Positions 49,351 through 60,993 are shown, counted from the first letter of the stretch. The stretch is DNA of 64,000 nucleotides from Physcomitrium patens (GCF_000002425.4 NC_037263.1:6262959-6326958), one strand, 5' to 3'. Numbers and translations are program-made. The notes: generated from the letters alone by a model not told the origin.

Positions 49351-49916
49351 TCAAAGACATGAATCTCAAAGAAAGAAAATTCTCAATATATCCTTATATC
49401 ATTGAAAGAAACTAAAAAGACATCCAAAGATGATATAATATTGGACTAGAATGGCTATTACTTAAAATAAGAAGACTAAAAAGTCTTAAAATAAGACTAA
49501 AGATTATAAAGGCATTGACAAGAGTGAAACACGCTTCACTCTTCACTCTTTCTTCCATATATACTTTCTAATTAGGAGCTACATGGTGATATTCTATAAG
49601 ACCTCTAACATGTGTTGACTTTGCTAGCTATATGTCTTAACTTGTAAGGCAAGTTATCTATATATGTACCACATAATTAACTTGTTTCACAGGCTACTAC
49701 ACAGAGTTAACTTGTTCTACAAGCTACCAACATGTGATTAATTTATTGGCCAAATTTCTAACCTAAAAACACATCTAAAGTCAAAAATGCATCCATCAAG
49801 CTTCTAAGAAGCTTTTAGGAAGCTTTTCTACAAGATTTTATGAAATTAATCTATATTTACTTACTTCTATTTAATTATATAAATAACTATTAGAGTAAAT
49901 GTATATGTCTATTACA
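49350..49916 (-). repeat. G2 LTR shared by copies D and E
   Basis: Minus-strand LTR, starting TGTAATAGACATATAC on that strand, matching the other G2 LTRs. To its right is the polypurine tract and integrase end of copy D (so it is D's 3' LTR); to its left is the gag of copy E (so it is also E's 5' LTR). Confidence 0.82.
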
Positions 49917-52900
49917 CTACTCTACCTTCTAGGGATGAGTTTCACGAGCAGCAATCATCATCTTTCATAGATCTTTACAATTCTTCATCTAATTTTTGAT
50001 AGATGTTGTCAATAAAAGGCCTCAACCTTTTTTGTTGCATTTACAAACTTCTTTGTTAGCTCTCATGTACGTTCACTAATATAATATCTACGCTAATGAA
50101 TAAGATATTCTAACCTATTTTGGTGCCATCTTGAATCTAAGACTTCTTCTATGTCAAATTCTTGATTATTCTCCACTTCTATAGGAAGAAGTTGCATTTG
50201 TCTTCTTTTCGAGATATTCATTATCTTATATGGCTCAAAAAAGGACATATAAAATACAAGGTCGTTCTTCATAGACTCCGGTAGATATAATCGATAAGCA
50301 ATAAGATTGACTTATTCACTAATAGGAAAAGATCAAAGTTTTCAATAGTCTAATTTATTACAATGACAAGTAGTCTTGATATTGTGATGAAGTAACCATA
50401 CCTTATCACCTACATTGAATTGTAGTTGCTACTTGCAAAAGATATCTATGTAGGTATTTTGTTGTTCTTGAGCTTCCTTTAATTGTGTCTTCATTGTTGC
50501 ATACAACTTTGATAAATAATTTGTTAAATTTTTGGTGTATGATTATTAAATTTTACACAGTCAAAAATATCAAGTCATAGAATAATCATAAGTGGTAAAA
50601 AAAGGTGTTTGTTGAGTAGAAAAATTTACTAAATTATTGTATGCAAACTCTACCAATAGTAAAAGAATTGTCTAATCATCTTGATGATAGTTGATGGTAC
50701 ACCTCAAATACTACTCTAAAACTTAATTCACTCATTTCGTTTACCCATCAGTTTGAAGATGAAAAGTCGAAGAGAGCTTTATATCTACCTTTAGAATTTT
50801 AAATAATTTTTTTTAAAATCTTGATACAAATTGAATCCTCCTATCCGATATAATATCCTTTGGCAATCCATGATAGCAATAGATATTATTAATAAAAAGC
50901 TTAATTCTTTCTTCATTTGAAATAGATTTTGTATATGATACAAAATGTGCCATTTTGGTGAAGTAATCTACGATTACAAATATAGAATCATATAAACTTG
51001 AACTTAAAAGATCTATAATAAAATCCATAGAAATGAAAGACCATGGTTATTCGAATATAGTCAATAGTTGGAAAAGTCCATAGAGTTGATAATAAGGAGT
51101 TTTTGATCTTGAATAAATGTCACATGACTAGATAAAGTCTTTTACCACCTTCCACATTTGTCTTGCCACCAAAAATTTCTAGATTTAAGCTCTAAAATTT
51201 TATTGTATTCAAAATGTCCTACTGCTAAAAAGTCATGACGTACTTAAAGAACACATAAATATGCTTCTCATTTTGGAACATATAGGCATTCTTCAAAATA
51301 GAGAAGGTTGTTCTTAAACTTAAACTTTGAGACTTAAAAGAAAGTTTCTTGATATCATGAATAAGAAGATCAAAAGACATACTTGATTGAATTTTTTTGA
51401 CAAAGGTGAAATCAATAGTCAATGTTGATTTCATTGCTCAAAGATAAAAATACTCTAGCTTCAAGAGGATTATTTTTTGTTGATTAAAAGATACGTCTCC
51501 TTCTTTTGGTCCAAGATAAGGATCTCTAGAAAGAGCATTTGATAAACCTTGTTGTTTTTCAGGTTGATATGTGATCTTGAAATCAAATCTTGATAATGAT
51601 ATGCTGTAATGGACTTGGCGACCATTCAGAACACGTACTGATATGAAATATTTGACGTTCTTGTGATTGATATATATATTATGACTAGACTTGAAGCACC
51701 TTCTAGATAATGATGCCATTGTTGAAATAAATCCATAATTACAAGTTCTTTATCGTAGATCTCATAGTTAATCTCGGCTATTGAAATTTTTTTGGAATGG
51801 AAAGCTATTAAATGGAATTTATCATTTATTTCTATTTGTGACAATACTGCATTGAAAGCAAAGTTTGATGCATTTTTTTCCATAAAAAATATCTTAAAAA
51901 AGTTGATGCGATATAAAGTTGGTGTAGAAATAAATTCCTTCTTCAAAGAAACAAATGATGCTTTGGATTTTTTATTCTACTTAAGTTTGTCTTTACAAGT
52001 CAAATATGTAAGTGGAACTACAACTTGAGAAAAGTACTTGATAAAAATTTGGTAATAATTAACAAAGTCCAAAAAGCATTGCACATCTCTAACTGTTCTT
52101 AGGATCTCCTAATCTATTATAGTGTGGACCTTCTTTGAATCCATCATAAGCCCTTCATTAGAAATGATGTATCTCAAAAAATCAACTTGAGTAGTGTAGA
52201 ATACACACTTTTTCATCTTTGTGTATAATCTTGCATCTCTTAGTTTTTGTAACACATGATAAACATGAACTTCTACTCTTCTATATTCTTAGAATAGATT
52301 AAAATATTGTCTAAATAATAGACCACACAATCATCAAAAAACTCACAAAAGACATCATTTATTAGATGTTAGAAAGTACTTGGTCCATTCATGAGTCCAA
52401 AAGGCATGATATTATATTTAAAATGTCCATATCCAGTTTGAAAAGCAATCTTCCATTTATCTCCTTCTTTGATGCGAACTAGGTTATATGCTCTTCATTG
52501 ATCTATTTTTGTATAGATCTTTGCTTCATTTAATTGATAAAGAAGTCTTGAAATCAAATATAGAAGATTCTTATTCTTGATGGTGAACTTGTTAAGTCCT
52601 CAATAATCCTCACACATCTATAGAAATTCGTTCTTTTTCTTCAAAAATAAGGTAGAAGCCCCGTTAGGAGCCTCGACTGGAGAATCGCATATAAAGTTTT
52701 TAATCAAGTTTTCATCAATGTAATCTTTGAGTGCAACCAATTCATTTTGTCATAGGCTATAGATTGGTCCAAATAATAGTTGAGTTCCTTCTTGAAGATT
52801 GATGGTACAATCATAAAAATAATGCTCTTGAAAAATATTTGTATTTTTTTTTTCTAAAACATCTTTAAAATCTTGATATTGACTAAGAATACTACTTAAT

Positions 52901-53560
52901 ATCTTTTCACCATCAACAATGGATGTTGCATATATAACAAAAGATGGTCCTTTATTTGTGGCATGCATGAAATTTTTTGCACTTATTAATAAAAGTTTGG
53001 ATATATTAGACTTATGGATTTCTACTTGTCTAACAAGACCTTAAGCTAAACTATCAAAAAAATCGAGATTACAAGAAATCTAGTCTATTTGAAGATTATA
53101 TCTTTTAAACTACAATAATCCTAAAATAATTGGATTAGAAAGAGACTTAATCACATTAAATATTATTATACTATTATAACTACTAATTACTACTTATGTA
53201 GGAATAGTTTCATATATAACATTTCCAAAAGATAATGAACATCCATCTATTACTTTCATATGCACAAGTTTGATTTTCTTAACTAAGGATATATCTTGTT
53301 TTTTGACAAAGTCTTCATCTATAAAATCAAGTTGAAACTCCTAAATCCAATAAAGCTAAGACTTTGATTTTTTGGTTCTAAACACACTTCTATTGTAAAA
53401 CAAGGTGAAAAATCATAGGTGAGAATAAGACCTTTGTTAGATGTTACATATAATTCCAACCTCATGGTCTCTATTGTAATTTTTGTAATTATTGACATGA
53501 AATATTTCTCTTTCATTTCTGATATGGAATGCATCTAATACCATTTTCACATTCATCAAC
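49917..53560 (-). mobile_element. Gypsy family G2, copy D: protease to 3' end
   Basis: Minus strand, reading leftwards: protease (53534-53319), linker, reverse transcriptase (52968 to about 52000), RNase H (51946-51438), integrase (51434-50500), chromodomain region and 3' untranslated part, then the LTR. Gag, leader and own 5' LTR are absent; the right end is at about 53560. The most complete polymerase of the family in this window, but with many stops. Confidence 0.85.
50500..53534 (-). pseudogene. Copy D pol: protease, RT, RNase H, integrase
   Basis: Reverse transcriptase starts with INLQEGTQLLFGPIYSL and ELVALKDYIDENLIKNFI, then [20 protein letters not shown], and the catalytic box reads VVYYLDNILIYS at about 52295-52325: the second Asp of YLDD is Asn (codon at 52307-52309). 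RNase H: INYEIYDKEL and WHHYLEGASS. Integrase core: MDFIIDLLSSSLYD, MAHFVSYTKS, GLPKDIISDRRIQFVSRF (50813-51028). The Asp-to-Asn change would abolish polymerase activity even without the stops. Confidence 0.83.
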
Positions 53561-53574
53561 ACACTATAAAATAC

Positions 53575-53725
53575 GAACAAGCTACAACATCAATTTCTAA
53601 ATGGACTCAAAAAATATTTGAAAAATACAACTTGACAATAAAATATGAACAACAAGCTACAACTTCAATTTCTAAATGGACTCAAAAAATACAACTTGTG
53701 AATCTCAATTGCTCAATTATTTAGT
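53575..53725. repeat. 75 bp tandem duplication
   Basis: Two copies of a unit with gctacaacatcaatttctaa and atggactcaaaaaat, offset by 75 bases (581 and 656 in the last three digits). It lies at the broken right edge of gypsy copy D. Confidence 0.75.
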
Positions 53726-53979
53726 AGGTGATGTAAATTTGTCGTGAATCCAAAAATTTGTGCTCATTGAACTTCAAAGCTTTGCTTGAGCGATCACAAC
53801 GAACTAATTATTTTGGAATCTCATCACTAGAAAAGATTGCAGAGGTTACTGTCAAGATAAGCTGAGCAGTTGGGGCCTCACTGCCTTGAAAGCCAACACC
53901 ACTGTGTTACAGACAACCAGAGTAATTTTAGCCCACCTCAGGATTCGGAACCAAATTCACGTTCTGTTCTTCGTTTTCG
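53726..53979. other. Spacer between gypsy copy D and the DUF971 relic
   Basis: Non-coding; probably includes the former 3' UTR of the minus-strand gene. Confidence 0.4.
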
Positions 53980-54793
53980 TCACAAAGTCACAGCTGATTG
54001 CTCTTTCAAGGTCCTAAGATACTCTCGCATCAACTTGAACTTATTTTTGCTTAGAGAATGAAGATAGCTCCAAGTGTAGATCCCAGTGTCATGCAAGTCG
54101 TCAAACGATATTTTGTGGTAAGGCATCAATGATATGTTTTAGATGCTTCTGATCACAGGAGGGGTCTGTGTTCAAAAACAGTGTTGAGAAACAAAATAGG
54201 ATGTGCATGGTGCAAATACTTCTGAACAACTGTGCACCATAACATGTACAAGATGTCTCTAGAGTTTCAGTTGGGAGAACTTGAGCCTGCCACTTGATGC
54301 AAGAACAGATTCATTGATTAACATAGAAGAAAAAACCTGAAGTTTAGTGGGTGAATTCCACAGTACTCTTGGGCATTCAGATTGTAATTTTAATAGAGTT
54401 TACCTGATTGCATAATTTCCAGTGGGTTCAACTGATATGATGGTGACATGTCTCCTTCTTACAACTGCCTGCACATTGTCATTTCCACTTGGTTGGAACA
54501 TTGCTCACAATGTAGATCCAGACAGAGGTTTAAAGGAAAAAATTGCGGCGACATCCATTGGCAGTGCAAGGCTTGGAGTTCAAATTCAAAATTGCGAGTA
54601 GAAGGTTAGGAGCCTAAAATATTTTTTCGTATTATTAATGAAAATGACCGCAACGCCAGATATAAAGATGAAGAAATATCCTAATTGTTCCTCTCGCTGA
54701 ATGACGCTGACTGTCAACTGTAGAACTTTTGACACAAAGAAATTCTGCAGAGTAGATGTATTTGTCTCTGTTGTTAAACTCCACTTCCAAAGC
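53980..54793 (-). pseudogene. DUF971 / GBBH-like N-terminal domain gene relic
   Basis: Three minus-strand exon blocks encode the domain also found at the N-terminus of gamma-butyrobetaine hydroxylase and, alone, in a small conserved family of plants and bacteria. Block 1 (from 54793): ALEVEFNNRDKYIYSAEFLC. Block 2 (54468-54404, proper AG and GT ends): RRRHVTIISVEPTGNYAIR. Block 3 (about 54109-53980): SFDDLHDTGIYTWSYL, then NKFKLMREYLRTLKEQ and a TGA stop. Exon 2 ends in phase 2, and exon 3 would join in frame at 54109, but the bases before it read AA where AG is needed. The donor after block 1 also lacks GT. I could not find the N-terminal exons upstream. Decay is therefore likely, though alternative splice sites cannot be excluded. 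The biochemical role of stand-alone members is not settled. Confidence 0.68.
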
Positions 54794-57389
54794 CTGCAAA
54801 TATAAAGAAGTCGAAATATTCTCTCATTGAAGTTACAGGAAAAATGGCACAACTTGATGCAAGCCTACACAAAGGTAACAATGTCACCAACACATCCAAT
54901 TAACGAAACTAACTCCTCTAACCTATGAATCCTAAACCTAGAAGGTAGTCACATGTCCACGGTAATCGAAATTGTGTGTCACAAGCGAATCTACGAAACT
55001 AGCTACTCGTAGAAACGCTGCATAAGAAGAAAGCTTATAGAATGCGAAACAAAAGGATGGCAAGTACAAGATGAGATAAGACGTTTACCAACGTGGATTG
55101 CAAACAGCTTACCTTCAAATTGGGGGTAGAGGGAGGGACAGCCCGCAAAACAATTTTGGTGGCACAAATGGGGGAGGAAGAGAAAGAGGTAGCGAGGCCT
55201 CGTATAAGACAATCCCAAGACAATCGTCCCAGGACAATCTGTTTCATACAAGCAATTGGAAAACATCAATCTCAGTTGGTACAACTCCAAGATACCACAG
55301 TTGCTCAGACTTACAGAGTCTTAATCACTCAAGATGGCTCGAGTCTCAAATAAGACACCTCTTCAGGACAAAAACTCAATTTTCTTGCAAGTCCAATCAA
55401 CCACATACCGCTTTCTTCTCTTTTCCTACAAAAGACAAACCCGTCTAACTCTCTGAATCGACCCCTAGGAACAATTACAAGCAGTTGTAGCACGATCACA
55501 CAAGAGGCCCTCAAAAACTATTTAAAAATCCTTCCACTAAGCCAATTGATGGTAGCCGGCTGCTCAACCAAGATTGAGACACATAACAACAAAACTTACA
55601 CAATCCAGATTCTCTATGAAAGCCATCAATTCATCCTCCAGATTCAATACACAGATTCCTCCAACCAAAACTTTTGCCCATGCACAAACAACAATCGCAT
55701 CAAGAGCTAAACCACATAGACAAGATTCCACAAGGAAACAAACTTACGTTGATTCGCGTCCTCGGGGACCGCTCCAACAGGAGCATCTTCCGTTTTTTCC
55801 ACCATTAGACTCCTTTTCACAATCAAGCCCCTCACACAAGAACCTCTACCACAATCCTACACTCTTCTACTTTCATGCAAACTAACACAATTACTCCAAG
55901 GTTACAAAAACACATCAATTCAAAGCTTGAAAAATCCTAGCTCAAAAACCCAACTTCCAAAAAACATAGTTACCATCCAAACCTAACTCTCCAACATATA
56001 AAACAGCTTTTCATAATTTCTTCGCTACAGAATAAACAGCGTGTATATAGCAAACTTGAGCAACTAGGTAACGAAACAAGACGTTTACACAACTCAATAA
56101 TTGACAAATCTGACAAAGCAACTTTTACAGTTTGATCATGGAGCTGAAAAATCTCTCGCAATTTCCACAATTCAACTGATCCATAGTAGGAGCTTGAAGG
56201 GGAACACAGATACTTCGGGGAGGACCTTAGGGCGTCCCAAAGCCCTAAAAATCCAAAGAATCCCGGTTACTGTAGTACCGCAAAGACCGTGACCTGTTTA
56301 TCTAGGAAATGATTATATCTTGCTGGACGTATCTACGTTTTTTCAAAAGAGGAAGCTGCTAGTGCTCCTGTTCGTAACTCTAGGGTGTGGATGAAAGGAA
56401 CTTTGTAGGTGATATCGTATTAATACGTATGCAAAGCAATTAATCTACACCCAATTGTCATCGTGAGATCTAATATGCAATCTCAATTTCATGGGCAAAA
56501 TTCACTATTGCAATACGTAAATTATACCAATTTTGTGATGTCTTCTTGTGTTTTTTACTCAAAGTTGAACTATCTTTGTCCAATCACATTGAATTTGGCA
56601 CAAACCATTAAACAAAGAGGAGTTTTGAAGATACAATTCCAAATATAAAAATATAAAAATAAAGTATGTACAAGCAAGATCCATAATATTGGTGACACAA
56701 CATAAAGTGCAAAAAAAAATGATGGTAACTTGAAAAAGGATTGTATAACATTAATTTTACAATGAAAACATAAAATTAATTTTAAAGACAACTATGGATA
56801 TGTAAGAAATAACATACATAAGCATTTTGTTATGTAATTGATAAAAATAGAAACATATATAACGATGTCATAATAAAAAAAAAAAAATATAGATAGAATA
56901 TGATATAAAACATTAAAATTTGAAGGATTGTGTATATAAGCAATCATTCCAACCAATCAACTTGTGGTAAAAATTCCGAAAATGATCTTTAATAAAACAA
57001 AATAACTATATAATATAAATTTCAAAACCTATCTCAAAATCTATATAGAATGTAATAAATCATTCAAGGTGTTATAAAAAGATTACAATTTAAAGTTCAT
57101 ATATTGATTGAATGTTATAAGGGGTCTTTATATCTAGCATCATAATTTAAAAGGGCATGGTATAAATGTTTTTCAAAAGTCCTCAACTTAGTGAAAACAA
57201 AACAAAATCTTCTTTAGAAGCCTTAAATATATTACAAAGTTAGTGGAGACTATGTTATGAAATGAACCGCTTTTATTTTTATTTTTAAACTGTAAGTCTA
57301 AATATGTCAAAAAATATCTTGATTCTAACCATTATACCAAATAAAAATAATTGGTTTCAGTTTTTTTGAGATCATTTTTAATTACTTTA
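54794..57389. other. Unassigned region right of the DUF971 relic
   Basis: 54800-56400 is GC-balanced and may contain lost N-terminal exons or UTR of the minus-strand relic. Several open frames exist on both strands (for example 55098-55448 and 55003-55290), but they overlap each other and show no domain. 56400-57389 is AT-rich and featureless. Confidence 0.4.
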
Positions 57390-57636
57390 GTGCTATACCA
57401 AACAAAACAAACAAACAAACAAACAAACAAAAACAGGTACATGTATAAGTATATATGATGTCTTATTCAATATGAAGAAATGCACAACTTTTTTTAAAAA
57501 AAGAGGCACATCTCTAAAGAAAACCAACTTTAAGATTGGCAATTCAAACCACATCTGTTAATGCATTATTTGTACAATAGAGTATTTAATTTTGATTCCA
57601 TTGAATTTTTTGTTTTAATCTTTATAAAACATCTTC

Positions 57637-57804
57637 ATCGTGGCTTATCGAAACAAATATTAACGCAAATGTTTGCAGTTAATTGAAGGAAGTTAGAGAG
57701 TAGACAGAAGTCAGGGGTCTAACTTTCAGGTCTGAATCGAAGGTTCGGCCAAAATTCGCTGTGAAAAGAAGTTTCTCCAATCGTCCCACCCCATCTTTCA
57801 TCAC
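57637..57804 (+). repeat. Inner inverted-repeat arm, left
   Basis: 168 bases from atcgtggcttatcg to catctttcatcac, identical to the reverse complement of 59576-59743 by base-by-base reading. Identity stops sharply at both ends. Confidence 0.95.
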
Positions 57805-58955
57805 CAAGTGCACGGCAGCAGCTGCATCAATTGTTGTGCACAATCCTTATAAATCAACGCAACAGATCAACTCCACCCAGAGTGGCGCCGATCACACAAC
57901 CGTAAAGCAAAACCGTAATCCTCAGCGGCTAAAACCAGTTGACGACACGGGAAAACATAGAAACATGTATAAGCAAAACAGACAGCAGACGGTATGAAAT
58001 TCAGGAGAAAGAGGAGATTGGTAGAGACCGATACTCGAAGTAAATATTAGTTTCTGGTTCAATGAAAACATCAAATGGAGGAGCTGCAGAGTAAGTGTAA
58101 GGCTGTGAATGCTGACCGCATTCAAAGCGACCATAGGATTAATTTCAAGCCCGATCACAGTTCCATGACCGCCAACAGACGTATCAGCGTGGAAAGCTAA
58201 ACGCATCAAGCAACAAACTACTCCCGCATCACATTCTAGCAAATGAACCTTTGCTGAAGTTGTGAACACAGCTCAGGGACTTCATGCGCTGCAGCAAGCA
58301 GGCAAACCAAGTTGACAATCTTCGTTATGCAGCTTGGGATGGTGCGATCAAGGCGGGCTCTCCAGCAGCAGCGCGGGCCTCGTGGTTCTCAACTTCAACA
58401 GCAACTGGAGGCACATGTGGACGGGCCACCGGAGGACCTCCACAGAAGAGGTAATCGATCTCGCCAGGCAGGAAGGTCAGACTGGATTCAAGAGGAAGAA
58501 TTGGGGGAATCGGATTGGAGCCCATCGTGACGGATTCACTCTGCAATTCACAATGACTACGCAACTTCTGAAGCCAAATCAGTGCAAGTCGAAACCGCAC
58601 TCACTGAACTGAATTCACCGCCTCACATCAAGCTCGTCAAATCAACTAAATACTCGTCCCACAAAACACACTAAATCCGCGATGACAGATTTCGGTCTTC
58701 TATTTCTATCGAGCTCGGGGAGAACCTGGAGATATATATATGTTCGAGGTTTATTTGGATGAATTCCTCCTTCTCCATTGGATGGATGAAATTTTTTTCG
58801 GTGGCACGTATGAAATTTTGAGGGAGGGAGGGATCTCTCATCATCATAGGAGCAGCCGGGTCCAGACCGGGGGCATCGTCCTCACGTGAAGCCGTAACCC
58901 CATGGGAGGGAATCTCTGATGTTCCACCAAAGCACCGTAACCCACATGGTTGCAT
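57805..58955. other. Core of the inverted-repeat element, left of the array
   Basis: GC-balanced, unlike the AT-rich DNA around the element. On the minus strand 58325-58600 is open (91 residues, includes LPGEIDYLFCGGPPVARPH and a Pro/Ala/Val-rich end). Its codon use and composition look like host coding DNA, so it may be a captured gene fragment, but I do not recognise it. Confidence 0.4.
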
Positions 58956-59529
58956 GCAACCATGGTGCAACCATGGCGACGGTGCAACCATGGCGCAACC
59001 ATGGCGACGGTGCAGCCATGGCGCAACCATGGCGACGGTGCAACCATGGATGGCGACGGTGCAACCATGGCGCAACCATGGCGACGGTGCAACCATGGAT
59101 GGCGACGGTGCAACCATGGATGGCGACGGTGCAACCATGGCGCAACCATGGCGACGGTGCAGCCATGGCGCAACCATGGATGGCGACGGTGCAACCATGG
59201 ATGGCGACGGTGCAACCATGGCGCAACCATGGCGACGGTGCAACCATGGATGGCGACGGTGCAACCATGGCGACGGTGCAACCATGGATGGCGACGGTGC
59301 AGCCATGGCGCAACCATGGCGACGGTGCAACCATGGATGGCGACGGTGCAACCATGGCGCAACCATGGCGACGGTGCAACCATGGATGGCGACGGTGCAA
59401 CCATGGCGACGGTGCAACCATGGATGGCGACGGTGCAACCATGGATGGCGACGGTGCAACCATGGCGCAACCATGGCGACGGTGCAACCATGGCGCAACC
59501 ATGGCGCAACCATGGCCACGGTGCAACCA
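58956..59529 (+). repeat. GC-rich tandem array of GCAACCATGG units
   Basis: About 38 copies of GCAACCATGG, each followed by one of three spacers: C, CGACGGT or ATGGCGACGGT, giving units of 11, 17 and 21 bases in mixed order. A few copies read GCAGCCATGG. The first unit is preceded by its own inverse, making the 18-base palindrome ATGGTTGCATGCAACCAT (58946-58963). No stop codon occurs on either strand in any frame, so open frames of about 200-300 residues run through it in all six frames (e.g. repeats of MATVQPW on the plus strand). These frames are by-products of the repeat and not evidence of genes. Confidence 0.93.
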
Positions 59530-59575
59530 GAAATATTCCAAAACGCGCCAAATACGTGATTCATTCATCCAATGT

Positions 59576-59743
59576 GTGATGAAAGATGGGGTGGGACGAT
59601 TGGAGAAACTTCTTTTCACAGCGAATTTTGGCCGAACCTTCGATTCAGACCTGAAAGTTAGACCCCTGACTTCTGTCTACTCTCTAACTTCCTTCAATTA
59701 ACTGCAAACATTTGCGTTAATATTTGTTTCGATAAGCCACGAT
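59576..59743 (-). repeat. Inner inverted-repeat arm, right
   Basis: Reverse complement of 57637-57804 without mismatch. Distance between the arms is about 1.77 kb. Confidence 0.95.
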
Positions 59744-59750
59744 ACAGATG

Positions 59751-60765
59751 TGCCCCTCACCCTCATATAATCTCTTGAAGGTCCATTGCAACTGAGACCT
59801 CTGCCGAGTAGCAAAGAACCTGGACATTGTAGAATTTGAATATTGTTGATAGAAGATACTTATTAGGCCATTTTTCCAATGTAAGAACTGGTGTGCCGAT
59901 GATTATCAAATCCCAGTGCAGAATCCATTTCGCTTGGGTCAAATTATTTTCTGCAACTATCAATTTTATTTATTGTGCTTCACATATTTGTGAAGCACAA
60001 TGACTAAATATGTGTGTGAGTGTGTGTGTTGTACATAGTTATACATTAAAAAATAGGATTATGGTTCTATGTGATTGTCATATCGTGTGTTTTACAGTGA
60101 TTGGTTTTTTATTATTGTTATTATTATTATTATTATTATTACTTCACACTACGTTTTTGAAGTGTAGAGCATACTGGAATAGTAGATTATCAAAATATGG
60201 AGCATACACAACGAGTGTCTTTTAATCTCACTGATTCAAATGAATTGGTTGAGTTCCATATGAAGGAGGTTCATAAATCGTGTCAAATTTTCGGAGGTTT
60301 ACTGTTGGTGATTTTTGCACGTTTATTTTGTCTCATAAATTCAATAATCCTTTAAAGAGTAACTCAATCATGAATTATTAAAAGTTAGCTTTTTTCATTT
60401 TCATTTGAACACTTTGCTGCATCTTAGTTATGAACTCTTATTGAAAAGCAAATCTTGAGTATATTCTCATTTTTCATATGTTTTTTTTTTTTTTTTTGTA
60501 GTTGCTTTTACACATGTGTTCCTTGTTTACAGATGTATACCAACATCCACATACATAAATAAGAATAAATTGTGTAGTCGTGTATGAAAAAAACAATGAA
60601 ATTATTATATAAGTCATTGAAAATAAATTGTTGATTTTCAACAACTTGAGTATGTAATGTATCATATACATATATTAAAACTTATATTTTATTATAAGAA
60701 TTTAGAATAAAAATATTAAAAAAAAATAATTAAATTATAGAGTTGTTTGAAATACTTGCTAATTA
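59751..60765. mobile_element. 1.0 kb insert in the right arm (possible solo LTR)
   Basis: It splits the right inverted-repeat arm. AGATG occurs on both sides (59746-59750 and 60766-60770), and the left arm shows a single AGATG at the matching place, so this is a 5 bp target duplication. The insert starts TGCCCC and ends AATTA, non-coding. A 5 bp duplication and TG start suggest a solo LTR. It contains a 13 bp-arm palindrome (59972-60001), TG-rich sequence, an (ATT)n run (about 60110-60141) and a 17-base T-run near 60481-60498. Confidence 0.6.
59972..60001. repeat. Perfect hairpin, 13 bp arms
   Basis: attgtgcttcaca, loop tatt, tgtgaagcacaat. Within the insert in the right arm. It could be a terminator-like hairpin or the remains of a small transposon end. 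Confidence 0.9.
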
Positions 60766-60929
60766 AGATGTTTTATAAAGTTAAAAAAAAATGGAATTAA
60801 AATTAAATATTCTATTGTACAAATAATATATCAATAAGTGTGATTTGAATTGTTAATTTTAAAGTTGGCTCTATATAGAAATGTGCATCATTTTTTAAAA
60901 TCAATTGTGCATTTATTCATATTGGATAA

Positions 60930-60933
<4 letters not shown>

Positions 60934-60993
<60 letters not shown>
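60934..60993. repeat. (TA)n(TG)n compound microsatellite
   Basis: About 15 TA units followed by about 14 TG units, within the right outer arm of the inverted-repeat element; absent from the left arm, so it expanded after the element formed. Confidence 0.95.

Larger units (their letters stand above)
46715..49916 (-). mobile_element. Gypsy family G2, copy E (minus), internally replaced
   Basis: On the minus strand: LTR (49916-49350), truncated gag (49350-48565), a 1.6 kb non-coding family X segment (48560-46975), then the element's 3' untranslated part (46960-46715, matching 28230-28500 in reverse). Protease, polymerase and integrase are missing. It meets plus-strand copy F head to tail-end at about 46712, an inversion junction. 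Confidence 0.72.

Noticed and set aside
58671-59701. Several 200-300 residue proteins on both strands
   Set aside because: They are the six frames of the GCAACCATGG array and simply lack stops; not genes.
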